Shown here piece after piece: positions 1 through 9,496 of a stretch of DNA of 64,000 nucleotides. Where the stretch lies: positions 211,898-275,897 of the forward strand of contig NZ_JAOVZT010000003.1 in assembly GCF_025716945.1 (NCBI RefSeq), in the 5' to 3' direction. The stretch's first letter is position 1. The number at the start of each line of letters is the position of its first letter. Made by a program: the position numbers and the translations under genes. The notes beneath the pieces are model-generated. The model did not search any database and was not told the origin of the DNA. It was given only the letters and a program-made list of their open reading frames with translations. This DNA comes from Geodermatophilus sp. YIM 151500. GTDB lineage: Bacteria; Actinomycetota; Actinomycetes; Mycobacteriales; Geodermatophilaceae.

Positions 1-290
1 GTCCGCAGGCGGTTGGTCCGCGCGAAGTCGCGGTCGAAGTGACGCATGTCCAACGCTCCGATCGCGGTCAGCTGGTGCACGATCACGTCCGGCCGCGCCC
101 GCCCGACGGCCTCCGCGACCTGCTCGGGCTCGAGCGCGTCCGCGACCACCGGCACCGCACCCCACTCGCGGAGCATCGTCTGCTTGGACTCCCGGCGCGT
201 CATGGCGTGGACCTCGTGACCCGCCTCGACCAGACGCGGCACCAGCTGCCGTCCGATCGCTCCCGTCGCCCCGGCGACGAACACCCTCAT
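1..290 (-). CDS. NAD(P)-dependent epimerase/reductase, N-terminal part
   Basis: Only the first 96 codons are inside the window; the gene continues beyond position 1. The protein begins MRVFVAGATGAIGRQLVPRL, whose GATGAIG is the dinucleotide-binding glycine motif of NmrA-like and extended short-chain dehydrogenase/epimerase proteins. Further on, DVIVHQLTAIGALDMRHF resembles the strand after the fourth beta-alpha unit of atypical SDRs. The product should be a cytosolic NAD(P)-binding enzyme, but the substrate cannot be told from this fragment. ATG at 290 is chosen because the glycine motif follows within ten residues, as usual for the family. Confidence 0.8.
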   Translation of the reverse strand, partial: MRVFVAGATGAIGRQLVPRLVEAGHEVHAMTRRESKQTMLREWGAVPVVADALEPEQVAEAVGRARPDVIVHQLTAIGALDMRHFDRDFARTNRLR

Positions 291-648
291 GATCACTCCT
301 CGGTCGAGGACTGCTGACACCAGACAAGACAAGAGAGCAGACCCCGCTGTGACACCTCCGGTGCCCCTGCACGGACGACGGGCGCAGGGTGGCGGTGCTG
401 CGACCCGTTGGCACGCGGTCCGCGACGCGCACGTCCGCGTGCCGGTGTGCCGGTTCCGCGTGCGTCCAACCGCCGGGCTGACCCCAGCTGCTGTGGCTGG
501 CGGGCGCGGTCCTGGTCGAGGCCCAGGACGACGGGCGGGCCACCGACCACCGCTACCCCACCGACGGCTCCATGGCCCTCGGGTGGGCCCCCCACCTGCG
601 GTGGAGGGCCCAACCGTGGGGTTGTCGGGCCGACCGCAGCGGAGAGCC
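291..648. other. Intergenic stretch without a gene
   Basis: This stretch separates the start of the epimerase gene from the end of the haloperoxidase gene, both on the minus strand. Open frames here show no recognisable protein. It should hold the epimerase promoter near 291-350. The only clear structure is the GC-rich hairpin at 585-611, listed separately. Confidence 0.5.
585..611 (-). terminator. Hairpin downstream of the haloperoxidase-like gene
   Basis: GGGCCCCCCACC and GGTGGAGGGCCC form a 12-bp stem with one mismatch and a three-base loop, 38 bp beyond the stop codon of the minus-strand gene. There is no U-tract, which is common for high-GC actinobacterial terminators. Function is inferred from position and stem strength. 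Confidence 0.45.
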
Positions 649-1932
649 TCAGTCAGCCCGGCCGAACCGGTCGTGGACCGCATCGGCCACCTGGCGGCCG
701 ATGCGCAGCCCGTCGTCCATCGCATCCCGGAAATGGAACCCGAGCCAGATGCGGGCGTCCGTGACGTCGTCCAGCCACGCCCGCTCCGAGGAGTACGTGC
801 GGGTCGTGACGACCACCCCGGGCGCAGTGGACTCCAGAGTCACCTCCACTCGTCCGAACAGCTCCTCCAGCACGTGAGCAGTGCTCCCGGTGAGGCAGGC
901 ATGACCACTCGGGTACTCCGGATACGGAGGAGTCGGGCCGAAGGGCGTCCAGGCGGCATCGACGACGGTGGCAGGGTTGCCGTCGGCGTCGGCCTGGTGG
1001 ATCGCCGTCTCCGGACGCCAGTAGTAGTGGACGTACTTCTCGCGCCAGCAGGTGATCAGCGCGTCGGCGCCGGCGCCGTTGACCGCCGCGAACATGCGCG
1101 CCGCGTCCACGATGTCGAGGTCCCGCCGCAGGGCGAGGTCGCGCATCGCGTCCTGATACTGACGCACCGGGTTGTCGCTGAAGAACAGCGCCAGATCCGT
1201 CTGCTCGGGCGACCGGCGGGAGCCCGTCGCCGCGCCCATCGTCCGGACCTCCTCGACGTCCGCGGCGTACTGGTCGCTCCTCAGGGAATCCGGGCCGTTC
1301 CGGTCGAACTGCCTGGGCGACCGGATGAGCACCGGTCGGGTGAACGCCAGCCACGGGGCCAGGAACTCGCCGCTGGCCGTCGGCGCCCACATGCCCGGCG
1401 GCGGATCGAGAGGCCGCGGCGGCGTGACCGGTGCGTCCCGGCCGTCATCGACACGCGACACGAGGAGGGCCTCCGCCGCGTCGTGCCCGACGCGCTGCCC
1501 CCGGACCCGCCCGTCATCGTCGGGGATGCCGGCCAGCCAGGCGTCGTAATCGGCGTCGAGCGCCGCCTCGGACGCGGGGAAGTACCGCACCAGGACGTCG
1601 TGCGCGGCGGTCGCCGCGGCGACGTCGGACGACGCGGGGCCGTGCGCAGCCGGCTGGCGGAGCGTCGGCCTCCCCCCTCCCTCGACCGTCACGACCGCGT
1701 TGTAGACAGCCGTGGACACCAGGGCCAGGTAGAGCTGCGCGACCGGTGGCGGCTTCTTCCCCTCGGCGCTGATGGTGCGGAAGGCGATGGCGTTCCAGGA
1801 CGTGACGATGCCGGCTGCGCTGCCGGCCCGGGACGACGCGGGCTGGGCCGCCGTCACCGAAACGGTGCTGAGCAGCACGGCGAGTGCAGCGACGACGCTG
1901 CCCCGGCGGACGGACGTGGGTGCTCGGGCCAT
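649..1932 (-). CDS. Secreted vanadium-dependent haloperoxidase / PAP2-like protein
   Basis: The 427-residue product has a cleavable-looking N-terminus: MARAPTSVRRGSV, a hydrophobic core of Ala, Leu and Val, then a polar Ala/Ser-rich stretch. The C-terminal half carries the active-site pattern shared by vanadium haloperoxidases and acid phosphatases of the PAP2 superfamily: K-x6-RP (KYVHYYWRP, near residue 296), PSGH (near 340) and R-x4-GFHF (near 392-398). These residues bind vanadate or phosphate. The enzyme would act outside the membrane, either oxidising halides with peroxide or removing phosphate; sequence alone does not separate the two. ATG at 1932 follows AGGAGAG. It is divergent from the ATPase gene at 2098. 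Confidence 0.8.
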   Translation of the reverse strand: MARAPTSVRRGSVVAALAVLLSTVSVTAAQPASSRAGSAAGIVTSWNAIAFRTISAEGKKPPPVAQLYLALVSTAVYNAVVTVEGGGRPTLRQPAAHGPASSDVAAATAAHDVLVRYFPASEAALDADYDAWLAGIPDDDGRVRGQRVGHDAAEALLVSRVDDGRDAPVTPPRPLDPPPGMWAPTASGEFLAPWLAFTRPVLIRSPRQFDRNGPDSLRSDQYAADVEEVRTMGAATGSRRSPEQTDLALFFSDNPVRQYQDAMRDLALRRDLDIVDAARMFAAVNGAGADALITCWREKYVHYYWRPETAIHQADADGNPATVVDAAWTPFGPTPPYPEYPSGHACLTGSTAHVLEELFGRVEVTLESTAPGVVVTTRTYSSERAWLDDVTDARIWLGFHFRDAMDDGLRIGRQVADAVHDRFGRAD

Positions 1933-2097
1933 GGTGTCTCTCCTGTCTGTCCGGCGCTCCCTGCGTGCGTGTGCGGTCTGCGTGACGTAGGCGCTGGGAT
2001 CGGCCCAGCGATCGCTGGGAACGGGGCAGCACGTGCGCTGGCCCCCGCGAGGCAGGTCCTGTCCGGCCCTCCCGCTTCCCGGCAGAATCCGGAGGTG

Positions 2098-5000
2098 GTG
2101 TTCGTCGGCCGGGCTCGCGCCCTGTCGCGGCTGCTCGCGGCCGCCGAGGACGCTGCGGCGGGGTGGGCGCAGCTCGTCCTCGTCAGCGGCGAGGCCGGGA
2201 TGGGCAAGACCGCGCTGGTGGGAGTCGCAGCCGCGCGCAGCGGGCTGGCCGTCGGCTGGGGCACCGGCGTCGAGGCGGGACGGACGCCGGCGTTCTGGCC
2301 GTGGAGCTCCGCGCTGCGCGGGGTGCTCGGCACCGTGGACGCCGCCGAGGCCACCGAGCTGACGCGGACCGTCGCCCCCGAGCTGGCCCGGATGCTCCCC
2401 GAACTCGCCGTGGAGGACGCGGTCACCGACGTCGACGGTCTGCTGGACACCGACGCCGCGCGGCTGCGGCTGTTCGACTGCGTCGCGCGGTTCGTGGAAC
2501 GGCTGGCCCGGCGGCGTCCGCTGATGCTCGTCCTCGACGACCTGCAGTGGGCCGACGAGTCGTCGCTCCGGCTGCTCGAGTACGTCACACGCTGCCCGCG
2601 GCCGGTGTCGCTGGTGGTCGTGGGTGCCTACCGGCACGACGAGCTGACCGCTGACACCGAGCGCGCACTGGCCGACGTCGCCGTCCGCGGCGAGCTGGTG
2701 CACCTGCACGGTCTGTCGTCCGACGAGGTGTTCGCCCTGATGGCCGGCACCGTGGGCCAGGACGCGGCCGCGCGGTGGGCGGTCGAGGTGCACCGACGCA
2801 CCGACGGCCATCCGTTCCTGACCCGCTACCTCGCCGAACTCCTGGCCGACCCCGCCGGGGCCACGAGTTCGGCGCCAGCCGCGGCGCACGACCTCGCCGC
2901 CCGTCGCGTGGAGCGGCTCACCCCCGCCTGCCGTGAGCTCGTGCACGCCGCCGCCGTGGCGGGCAACGAGCTCAGGCCCGACGTGCTCGCCGAGGTGTGC
3001 GCCGTCGGTCCACCCCGTGCGGTGGAGCTGATCGCGGAAGGGGTTCGTGCCGGCGTCCTGGTGACGAGCCCGGACGGCGGGCGGACGCTGCTGGCGCACG
3101 ACCTCGTCCGCGAGGCGCTCTACCTGCGCCTGCCCGTCCACCGACGGTTGGCGCTGCACCAGGCCATCGCCCGCGCGCTCGAGCACCGTCACGAACGCGG
3201 CAGCGCCGTCGAGCCCGCGGACCTGGCCCTGCACTGCGCCGCGGCGGTGCCGCTCGACGGTGCCGACCGGGCGATCCGCTGGGCCAGGTCCGCCGCGGCC
3301 GCGGAGCGGACCCGGCTCGCGTTCGCCGAGGCTGCGGCGCACCTCGCCCGGGCCCGCCGCGCGGTCGAGGACTCCGCGGTGGTCGACGCCGGCGGTGCGC
3401 TGATCGATCTGCTGGTCGAGGAAGCCGATGCCCGTGCCCGGGGTGGTGATCCCACCGCAGCGCGCGCTCTGCTCGACGACGCCGCCCGTCGGGCCACGAA
3501 CCTCGGCGACGCCCAGCGTTCGGGGCGGGTCGCCCTCGGGGTGCAGCAGCTCGGCAGCCGGTTCTCCATGCCGCACGACGTCGTCGCCGAGCTGCTCGAA
3601 ACCGCCCGGACGGCGCTGGACGGCACCGGCACCCTCATGGAGGCGCAGGTCACCGCCGGCCTGGCCCGAGAGCTCACCCACTCCCTCCCCCGGGACCGGG
3701 CCCGCTCGAAACCGCCCGGACGGCGCTGGACGGCACCGGCACCCTCATGGAGGCGCAGGTCACCGCCGGCCTGGCCCGAGAGCTCACCCACTCCCTCCCC
3801 CGGGACCGGGCCCGGGCGCGGCCGCTGTCGGAGCGAGCCCTGGTGTTGGCCCGGGGGCACGAAGACGACGCCACGCTCGCCGCCTGCCTCCTCGCCCGCC
3901 ACGACGTGCTGTGGACTCCGGGCCGCGCTCACGAGCGGATCGAGGTCGCCGCCGAGATCGTCGCGCTGGCGCGGCGCACGGCGAACAGGGAACGGGAGGC
4001 CGAGGGCCTGCTCCTGCTGACCACGGCTCAGCTCGAGGACGGGTCCCCGGCGTACCGGGCGACCGTGACGCAGTACCTCGCGCTCGCCGAGGGCTTCGGC
4101 CAGCCACGCCACGACTACATGGCGCTGACCCGACGCGCGGCGCTCGCGCTCATCGACGGTCGCCTCGACGAGGCGGAGGACCTGATCGACCGCTCGAGCG
4201 AACTCGGGGAGCAGATCTCCGAGCCCGACACCGTCAACGTGCGGACCGGGCAGCGTCTGGCGCTCGCATGGGCGCGCGGCGAGCCGAAGCTCCTCCGGGC
4301 CGTGGCCGAGGAGGCGGTCCGCTGCTGGGTCGGGGTTCCCCTGCACGCGCACGCCGTCGCTGCCGGGTTGCTGGCGCTGGCTGGCGAGCACGACGACATC
4401 GAGGCCGCTCGGCGGGCCCTGGACACGGTCCTCGCGACGGACAGCTGGCGGGAGGACCGGTCCTACCTGTGGTCGTTGTTCATGGGTGGGATGGCGACCG
4501 CCGCCGTCCGCCTGGGTGATGCGGCACTGTGCGGGCAACTGCTCGACGACCTGCGACCGTTCACCGCCACCGCCGGCATCGGCGGATCGCTGGTCTGCTA
4601 CATGGGCAGCAACGCGCTGTGGGCCGGCATGCTCGCCGACGCACTGGGCCGGACCGAGGAAGCCCGCCGGTGGCTGGAGGGATCTCTGGCCGTCCACCGC
4701 CGGGTCGGCGCTGCTGCCTGGGAGGCCGAGAGCCATCTCCGGCTCGCCGCGCTCGGTGCTCCTGGCGAGCACGCCGAGGCCGCCGCTCGGCTGGCCGGCG
4801 AGCTGGGCCTGCACGGGGTCGTCGGCCGGCTGTCGGCCGTGGCCGACGGCGAGCGGGTGACCGTGGCAGCGCGACCGGTTGCAGAGCTGTGCCGGGACGG
4901 CGAGATGTGGCGGGTCCGCTTCGGCTCGGCGTCGGCCCACCTTCGCGACGCCAAGGGGCTGGCCGACCTGCACACGTTGCTCACCCGTCCCGGACGGGAC

Positions 5001-5405
5001 GTCCACGTGCTCGAACTGGTGGGCGCCGGGCACGTCGAACGGGACACCGGGACGCTGCTCGACGGCGCCGCACGCGCTGCCTACCGCCACCGCCTGGAGG
5101 AGCTCGACTCCGATCTGGCCGCCGCGCGCGACGACGGCGACCTCGGCCGGCTCCAGCGGCTCGACCACGAGCGGGCTGCGCTCCTCGTCGAGCTGCGCAG
5201 GGCGACCGGCCTGGCGGGGCGCGCGCGGTCGCTGGGTTCCGGCACCGCCGAGCGAGCGCGGAAGACGGTGACCTCCCGGCTGCGGGAGGCGATCCACCGG
5301 ATCGACACGGTGATCCCCGAGCTGGGGACCCACCTGGACCGCTCCGTGATCACGGGTACCACGTGCCGGTACGAACCGACGGCCGGCGTGGAGTGGCGGC
5401 TCTAG
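2098..5405 (+). pseudogene. Large AAA ATPase (LuxR/MalT-type regulator architecture), frameshifted by a 110-bp duplication
   Basis: The first part reads VFVGRARALSRLL, a Walker A loop (GEAGMGKTAL) and a Walker B strand (LMLVLDDLQWADESS), the N-terminal ATPase layout of large signal-transduction ATPases. Alpha-helical repeats of TPR type follow. At 3594-3814 an exact 110-bp tandem duplication shifts the frame: reading from the start continues only to a stop near 4020, while the downstream part is open in another frame to 5405. Removing one copy joins the halves smoothly (LPRDRAR then ARPLSERAL) into a protein of about 1,066 residues. The C-terminal 180 residues lack a LuxR helix-turn-helix; they contain an LRDAKGLADLHTLL motif and a charged helical tail. 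The start is uncertain, because the GTG codons at 2095 and 2098 both have poorly spaced GGAGG. Confidence 0.8.
3594..3814. repeat. Exact 110-bp tandem duplication
   Basis: Copy one (3595-3704) and copy two (3705-3814) are identical base for base and directly adjacent; one further G matches on the left. Because 110 is not a multiple of three, the second copy breaks the ATPase reading frame. Perfect identity implies a very recent event or an assembly or sequencing artefact. Confidence 0.95.
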
Positions 5406-5693
5406 CACGGGCGGCTACCGGGGCGGCCCGGGTCGTCGGCGCGGGCGTCGCTGGACCGGCGACGGAACGCGCGGTCATCGTCTCCGGGCCCCGGACCCGC
5501 AGATGCGAGCGACGTGGTCGACGGCGTGGCTGGTGGTCCCGAGCGGCCGGCAGGCCGCTTGCCCGCACGGCCCGCGTGCACTCACCCGGGGTGCTGCGCG
5601 ATCGCCGCGCGGCCCCTTCCGCCCGAGCGAGGCCACACGTGAGAATCCGGCGGGCCCGGCCCCGCGGTCGCCGACTCCTCGAGGGAGGACCAG

Positions 5694-6884
5694 GTGGACG
5701 ACGTCGTGTCGATCGACACGCTCGCCGCCGCGGCCGCCGTCGCCCTGCTGGCGGCGCTCCTGGTCGGCCTCCTCCCCCGGATGCCGGTGCCCCAGGTGGT
5801 GCTGCTGCTGGCCGGCGGCATCGTGATCGGCCCGGATGTGCTGGGGGTCGGGTCACCGGCGGACGTGCGCGTGCTCGCCGATGTCGGGCTGGGGTTCGTC
5901 TTCCTGCTCGCCGGTTACGAGATCGACCTGCGGTTGTTCCGCGAGGACGCCGGCCGCCGAGCGCTGGTGGCCTGGGCGATCTCGCTGGGGCTGGCCACGC
6001 CCGCGGTGGGCGTCATGGCCGCCGTCGGGCTGATCGAGGCCCTCCTGCCGATCGCCCTGGGCCTGACCACCACCGCGCTGGGGACGCTGCTCCCGGTCCT
6101 GCGGGAGGAGGGGCTGCTGCGCGGGCGTCTGGGCAGGTACCTGCTCGCCGCGGGAGCGGTCGGCGAGCTGTTGCCGGTGCTGACGATCGCGGTGTTCCTC
6201 GGCAGCCAGGGCCGCGTCACCGCCGTGGCCTCGCTCGGCGCCGTCGCGGTCCTGGCCGCCCTCCTCGGCGTGCTGCGCCGTGGGGTGCGTGAGGGCAGCC
6301 GGCTGGCCGTCGTGATCACGGTGGGCCAGCACGAGACGGCCCAGATCACGCTACGCGGCACGATCCTCCTGCTCCTCACGCTGGTCGCCGTCACCGACCG
6401 GTTCCACCTCGACGCCGTCCTCGGCGCCTTCCTCGCCGGCATCGTGCTGCGGCGATGGGTGGGCCGCGCCGCGCCGCCACTCGAGTCGAAGCTGGACGCG
6501 GTCGGTTACGGGTTCTTCGTCCCCCTCTTCTTCGTGTACTCGGGGATGGCCCTGGACCTGCACGCGATCGCCGATGCGCCGCTGCGGCTGGTGCTGTTCT
6601 TCGTCCTGATGCTGGCGGTCCGCGGCGGACCGGCGCTGCTGGTCTACCGCGGCGTGCTCTCCTGGCGGGAGCGCGGGCAGACCGCGCTGGTGAGCGCGAC
6701 CGCGCTGCCCGTGCTGGTGGCGCTCACCGAGATCGGTCTGCGCAGCGGCACGATGTCGAGCGAGAACGCCGCGGCGCTGGTCGGTGCCGGAGTGGTCACC
6801 GTGCTGGTGCTTCCGGCGGTGGCCGTCGCGCTGGAGCGGCGACCGGGTGAGCCAGCGACCGAGGACCCGGTGGAGCTGCGATGA
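5694..6884 (+). CDS. CPA2-family cation:proton antiporter
   Basis: The 396-residue protein is almost wholly hydrophobic, with about eleven or twelve predicted membrane segments, and matches the Na+/H+ exchanger domain of KefB/KefC-like CPA2 transporters. Typical stretches are LADVGLGFVFLLAGYEIDL in the first half and DAVLGAFLAGIVLRR near residue 245. It lacks a C-terminal TrkA-N (nucleotide-binding) domain, so it is the membrane unit alone. Expected role: exchange of Na+ or K+ for protons at the cytoplasmic membrane. GTG at 5694 follows GGGAGGA at good spacing. The 288 bp upstream hold no recognisable gene. Confidence 0.85.
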   Translation: MDDVVSIDTLAAAAAVALLAALLVGLLPRMPVPQVVLLLAGGIVIGPDVLGVGSPADVRVLADVGLGFVFLLAGYEIDLRLFREDAGRRALVAWAISLGLATPAVGVMAAVGLIEALLPIALGLTTTALGTLLPVLREEGLLRGRLGRYLLAAGAVGELLPVLTIAVFLGSQGRVTAVASLGAVAVLAALLGVLRRGVREGSRLAVVITVGQHETAQITLRGTILLLLTLVAVTDRFHLDAVLGAFLAGIVLRRWVGRAAPPLESKLDAVGYGFFVPLFFVYSGMALDLHAIADAPLRLVLFFVLMLAVRGGPALLVYRGVLSWRERGQTALVSATALPVLVALTEIGLRSGTMSSENAAALVGAGVVTVLVLPAVAVALERRPGEPATEDPVELR

Positions 6885-6956
6885 CCCGTGCCACGGCCGT
6901 GACGTCGACCCCCTCGTCTCCGGGACTGTGCCGGGCGGCGGAGCGACATGGTCTCG

Positions 6957-7784
6957 TCACGACGCCGCAGTGGGGACCAGCGGGGCGACGGTGCGCCGGG
7001 CACCGGCCACGAGCCGCGCGAGCCACGCGTCCGTGCCGACGGCCCGGCGCAGCGGCTCGTTGGGCAGCTCGATGCTGATCGGCGTGCCGGCCGGGAGGGT
7101 CGACCAGATGCCGCGGAGGTCGATGCCGCCCTCCCCCGGCACCAACCGCTCCTCGCGGGCCTGGCGGACCAGCTCCTCGTCGGTGAGCGGCACCGGCACC
7201 GAGCCGTCGCACAGCTGCGCGTAGTGGATCCACCCGCCCGGGATGGCGCGCAGGTCGTCGAGGGTCGTGGTGGAACGGCCGGCGTGCAGGGCGTCCACGA
7301 GCACGGACCGGCCCGGTCCGTCGGCCTGGGAGACGATCGAGACCGCGGTCCGGGCGTCGGGCACCGCCGTCCAGGGCATGAACTCCAGGCTCGCGACCAG
7401 GCCGCGCTCCGCGCACGCGGCGGCGAGGGCGGCGTACGACGCGGTGAGCCGGCCGCGGTCGCGGTCGTCCCCTCCCACCAGCACCGCCCGGGCGCCCAGC
7501 TCGGCCGCGGCGTCCAGGAAGCGGCCGTGCTGCTCGACGTCGAAGGTCTCCCCCAGCCGGACGATCTCGACGTCGAAGAGCTCGACCGGCGAGTCGGCGA
7601 GCCGGGCCCGCACCTCCCGCCGCGCGGCCGGGTCCTCGTGCAGCGGGTAGGCCGTCGTGCCCGGGGCGGCCGGGAGGAGCCGGAAGCCGACGGTGTCGAA
7701 GCCGTGCCGCTCGGCCAGCGCGATGTGCTCCACCGGCGCGGTGTCCAGGACGGTGAGGGCCGCCAGTCCCAGGGGCGCCCTCAT
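6957..7784 (-). CDS. TIM-barrel sugar-phosphate isomerase/epimerase-like protein
   Basis: This 275-residue protein belongs to the AP-endonuclease-2-like TIM-barrel superfamily (IolE, 3-dehydroshikimate dehydratase, hexulose isomerases). Recognisable pieces are RHGFDTVGFRLLP near the start, the acidic strand LVASLEFMPW, DALHAGRSTTTLDDL and the terminal acidic motif SIELPNEPLRR. Members are metal-dependent isomerases, epimerases or dehydratases; the substrate is unknown. Its ATG (7784) overlaps the TGA of the preceding flavoprotein gene (7781) in an ATGA junction, so the two are translationally coupled. It is the last gene of the catabolic operon. Confidence 0.8.
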   Translation of the reverse strand: MRAPLGLAALTVLDTAPVEHIALAERHGFDTVGFRLLPAAPGTTAYPLHEDPAARREVRARLADSPVELFDVEIVRLGETFDVEQHGRFLDAAAELGARAVLVGGDDRDRGRLTASYAALAAACAERGLVASLEFMPWTAVPDARTAVSIVSQADGPGRSVLVDALHAGRSTTTLDDLRAIPGGWIHYAQLCDGSVPVPLTDEELVRQAREERLVPGEGGIDLRGIWSTLPAGTPISIELPNEPLRRAVGTDAWLARLVAGARRTVAPLVPTAAS

Positions 7785-9496
7785 CGCGAGCTCCCCGCAC
7801 ACTGCCGGCCGAGCGCGGTGCCGACGAGGTAGCCGAAGGTCATCGCGGGGCCGAGGTTGATGCCACCGGACGGGTAGTGCCCGCCCAGGACGCTGGACTG
7901 GTCGACGCCGACGGCGTGCAGGCCGGGGATCGGGGTGTCGTCCGCGGCCAGGACGCGCGCGGCGGCATCGGTGACCAGGCCCGCGAACGTGCCGAAGCTG
8001 CCCGGCAGCACCTTGACCGCGTAGAACGGCCCCTTCTCCAGCGGCGCCAGGCTCGGGTTCGGGTACGGGTTGTCGGCGTCCCCGGAGCCGCGGTTGAAAG
8101 GCGTGCCGCCGCGCCCGAACTCCGGATCGTGCCCGCGGCGGGCGTGCTCGTTGAAGACTGCGACGGTCCTCTCCAGCCCCTGCGGGTCGATGCCGCACGA
8201 CACTGCCAGGTCGGCGAGGGTGCGGCCGCGGCGCAGGTACCCGGACCGCAGGTAGGGCCAGGTCGGCACCGGGAAGGGCTTCGCCATGCCGAGCGGGTAG
8301 TACCTCATGTACCTGGCGTCCGCGACCAGCCAGGAGCAGACCTCCTCCCCCTCCGGAACCGACTCGATCATCCCGAGGACGTAGTCGTGGTAACCGTCGG
8401 CCTCGTTGACGAACCGGGCGCCGTTGGCGAGGACGCCGATCACCCCGGGCTTGCCGCGGTCGAGGATGTGCGGGAACACCCCGGTGCGCCCCCCCGGGTA
8501 GCGCACCTCCGAGACGGGGCAGTAGGCCACCGGGGAGGCCTGGGACCGGTCGAGTCGCCCCCCGACGGCCTCGGCCAGCCGCAGACCGTCGCCGGAGCCG
8601 GCGCCCTCCGGCGGCAGGGACCGGTGCTCGCGACCCGTCGGCGTGCGCGGGAAGACCTCGCGGCGGCGCGCGACGTCGTGGCCGAAGCCGCCGGTGGCCA
8701 GCACCACGCCCTGCCGGGCGGCGACGACCGCGCGGCCCTCGGGGCCCTGGAGGGCCACGCCGACGACGCGGCCCGCCTCGTCGGTCTCCAGGGCGACGGC
8801 CGCGGTGTCGACCCGGATCTCGACGCCCGCGTCGAGCGCGGAGCGCAGCAGCCGGCCGACGAGCGCGGTGCCGTTGACCAGGCTCTGGCCCCGCCGGTGG
8901 AGCAGCAGGTCGCGCAGGTGGCGGGCGACCCGCACGGCGCAGTGCCGGAAAGCCGTCGGCGACCGGGTCGCGTGCAGGAAGGCCTGCAGGTCGGGCCCGG
9001 CCATGATGCCCATGCCGAGGAACGACGTCTCGTACATCTGCCGGCGCAGCAGCCGGGCCACGCCGTCCCCCAACGCTCCCAGCCGGACCGGCTGGGGGGC
9101 GACCTGCCGGTGGCCGGTCGCGGCGCCGGGGGTGCCGCCGTGGATGTCGGCGACCTGCGGCCCGGGCACGAACTGCAGCGCCGTCCGCTCGTGGAAGAAG
9201 TCGACCATCTCCGGGGCGGTGTCCAGATAGGTCCGCACCCGGGCCTCGTCGAACCGGTCCCCCAGCCGGTGGCGCAGGTAGGTCAGCGGCGCCTCGATGT
9301 CCTCGTGGACCCCCGCCGCGCGGGCGAACCGGTGCCGGGGCGCCCACATCCAGCCGCCCGACCACGCGGTGGCCCCGCCGCAGGTGCCGGACTTCTCCGC
9401 GACGAGGACCCGGGCGCCGCGATGGGCGGCCGCCACGGCGGTGGCCAGTCCCCCGGCGCCGGATCCGACGACCACGACGTCGTACTGCTCGCTCAT
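7781..9496 (-). CDS. FAD-dependent oxidoreductase, fumarate reductase / 3-ketosteroid dehydrogenase family
   Basis: The 571-residue protein opens with the FAD-binding motif VVVVGSGAGGLATAVAAAHRG and SGTCGGATAWSGG, typical of the FAD_binding_2 family (flavocytochrome c, KstD). The C-terminal part carries the second FAD-contacting region GLHAVGVDQSSVLGGHYPSG followed by GPAMTFGYLVGT. It should catalyse a flavin-linked dehydrogenation or reduction in the cytosol. The LGGHYPSGG ending resembles KstD-like enzymes, but the non-steroid neighbours make a steroid substrate uncertain. Its start (9496) overlaps the stop of the Gfo/Idh gene by four bases. Confidence 0.85.
   Translation of the reverse strand: MSEQYDVVVVGSGAGGLATAVAAAHRGARVLVAEKSGTCGGATAWSGGWMWAPRHRFARAAGVHEDIEAPLTYLRHRLGDRFDEARVRTYLDTAPEMVDFFHERTALQFVPGPQVADIHGGTPGAATGHRQVAPQPVRLGALGDGVARLLRRQMYETSFLGMGIMAGPDLQAFLHATRSPTAFRHCAVRVARHLRDLLLHRRGQSLVNGTALVGRLLRSALDAGVEIRVDTAAVALETDEAGRVVGVALQGPEGRAVVAARQGVVLATGGFGHDVARRREVFPRTPTGREHRSLPPEGAGSGDGLRLAEAVGGRLDRSQASPVAYCPVSEVRYPGGRTGVFPHILDRGKPGVIGVLANGARFVNEADGYHDYVLGMIESVPEGEEVCSWLVADARYMRYYPLGMAKPFPVPTWPYLRSGYLRRGRTLADLAVSCGIDPQGLERTVAVFNEHARRGHDPEFGRGGTPFNRGSGDADNPYPNPSLAPLEKGPFYAVKVLPGSFGTFAGLVTDAAARVLAADDTPIPGLHAVGVDQSSVLGGHYPSGGINLGPAMTFGYLVGTALGRQCAGSSR

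Noticed and set aside
289-2094. Open frame upstream of and continuous with the ATPase gene
   Set aside because: It is antisense to the haloperoxidase gene with its full active site; protein similarity begins only at VFVGRARAL near 2098.
3189-5408. 739-codon minus-strand frame opposite the ATPase
   Set aside because: Low-complexity composition and no ribosome site; the plus strand carries the real ATPase and TPR-like sequence.
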